Source: Verrucomicrobiota bacterium
GTDB lineage: Bacteria > Verrucomicrobiota > Verrucomicrobiia > Limisphaerales > UBA11358
Assembly: GCA_026225155.1 (NCBI GenBank)
Contig: JAMFSG010000257.1
Location: 1-6,016, forward strand
Length of the DNA: 6,016 nt
Direction: 5' to 3'
Shown: piece after piece, positions 5,749 through 6,016 of the stretch
How positions within the stretch are numbered: position 1 is the stretch's first letter
How the letters are laid out: each line of letters begins with the position of its first letter
Notes under the pieces: generated by a model
Databases searched by the model: none
What the model was told of the DNA's origin: nothing
The model's input: only the letters and a program-made list of their open reading frames with translations
Position numbers and translations under genes: made by a program

Positions 5749-6016
5749 TTAATGCTTTGGCGCGGGCGCAGGCATGGGCATCGTCATCGCGCCTGGCGGA
5801 CGCGTGTGTGGATGCTGGAATTTCGGACGCGGCGGCAATTTCAAATCGCAGCCGGGGAAATTTTTCGCCTCCAGCCAGTTCGCCAGCGCGAGAAATTCAA
5901 ACGCCGTCAAACCGCCCGGAGCGGAACGCGTGAATGTCATTTCATCCGGCGATGTCTGGAAAATTTCCGTGACCGTGTTGCCGAGCGACGGCGTGACTTT
6001 TTGCAGCCATTTCATC
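5749..6016 (-). CDS. Unrecognised protein, C-terminal part; possibly runs off the window
   Basis: At least 88 codons are visible upstream of pdxJ on the same strand, ending in TAA at 5749-5751. The frame contains an ATG one base inside the window edge (6015-6013), so the gene may begin there or outside the window; the absence of any typical amino-terminal feature makes an internal methionine as likely. The first half could form helices (ALANWLEAKNF at about 43-53). A single Cys56 is followed by a proline-rich tail with Pro, His and Met, ending in MPMPAPAPKH. No signal peptide, membrane segment or catalytic motif is seen. I do not recognise the family. The four-base spacing to pdxJ indicates that the two are co-transcribed. 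Confidence 0.6.
   Translation of the reverse strand, partial: MKWLQKVTPSLGNTVTEIFQTSPDEMTFTRSAPGGLTAFEFLALANWLEAKNFPGCDLKLPPRPKFQHPHTRPPGAMTMPMPAPAPKH

Noticed and set aside
1..6016. tRNA, rRNA, CRISPR array, phage, insertion-sequence transposase or toxin-antitoxin genes.
   Set aside because: I looked on both strands and saw no cloverleaf, spaced direct-repeat array or relevant protein motifs.

Overview
The window is ordinary-looking bacterial chromosome, GC-rich in its coding parts, with two blocks of genes facing each other. The plus-strand block (about 195-4040) holds a zinc-dependent alcohol dehydrogenase, a secreted metallopeptidase-like TPR protein and an old-yellow-enzyme-family reductase. 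The minus-strand block (4139 to the right edge) reads, in transcription order: the 3' end of an unrecognised gene, pdxJ, a glycine-rich RRM RNA-binding protein gene, and infA. The two blocks converge at 4041-4138, where each strand has its own hairpin-plus-T-tract terminator.

No single marker fixes the organism. Dispersed GGTGGGGCGAGC-type palindromes between genes, a short tandem heptamer, a glycine-rich RRM protein beside infA, and the absence of any clear Shine-Dalgarno sequence suggest a soil or freshwater member of the Verrucomicrobiota (Limisphaerales/Pedosphaera-like). This is inference only.

Region by region: 1-194 carries a palindromic repeat element (about 38-133) and the leader of the dehydrogenase gene. 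195-1241 is the dehydrogenase. 1261-2778 follows after 19 bases and is probably co-transcribed. 2779-2951 is mostly a second copy of the repeat, inverted relative to the first, with a 27-base-pair stem. 2952-4040 is the flavin oxidoreductase, ending in a terminator. 4139-4351 is infA, with its terminator on the minus strand. A strong hairpin at 4381-4412 separates infA from the RRM gene (4429-4788). 4789-4994 is non-coding and probably contains the RRM gene promoter. pdxJ (4995-5744) starts 4 bases after the stop of the partial gene at 5749-6016.

Functionally, the plus block joins two cytosolic redox enzymes (aldehyde/alcohol interconversion and reduction of activated C=C bonds) to an exported protein of unknown substrate. 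The minus block is housekeeping: vitamin B6 synthesis, RNA binding and translation initiation. I see no phage, CRISPR, toxin-antitoxin or defence system. The points most worth a second look are the paired palindromic elements, the heptamer repeat inside pdxJ, and the hairpin between the RRM gene and infA.
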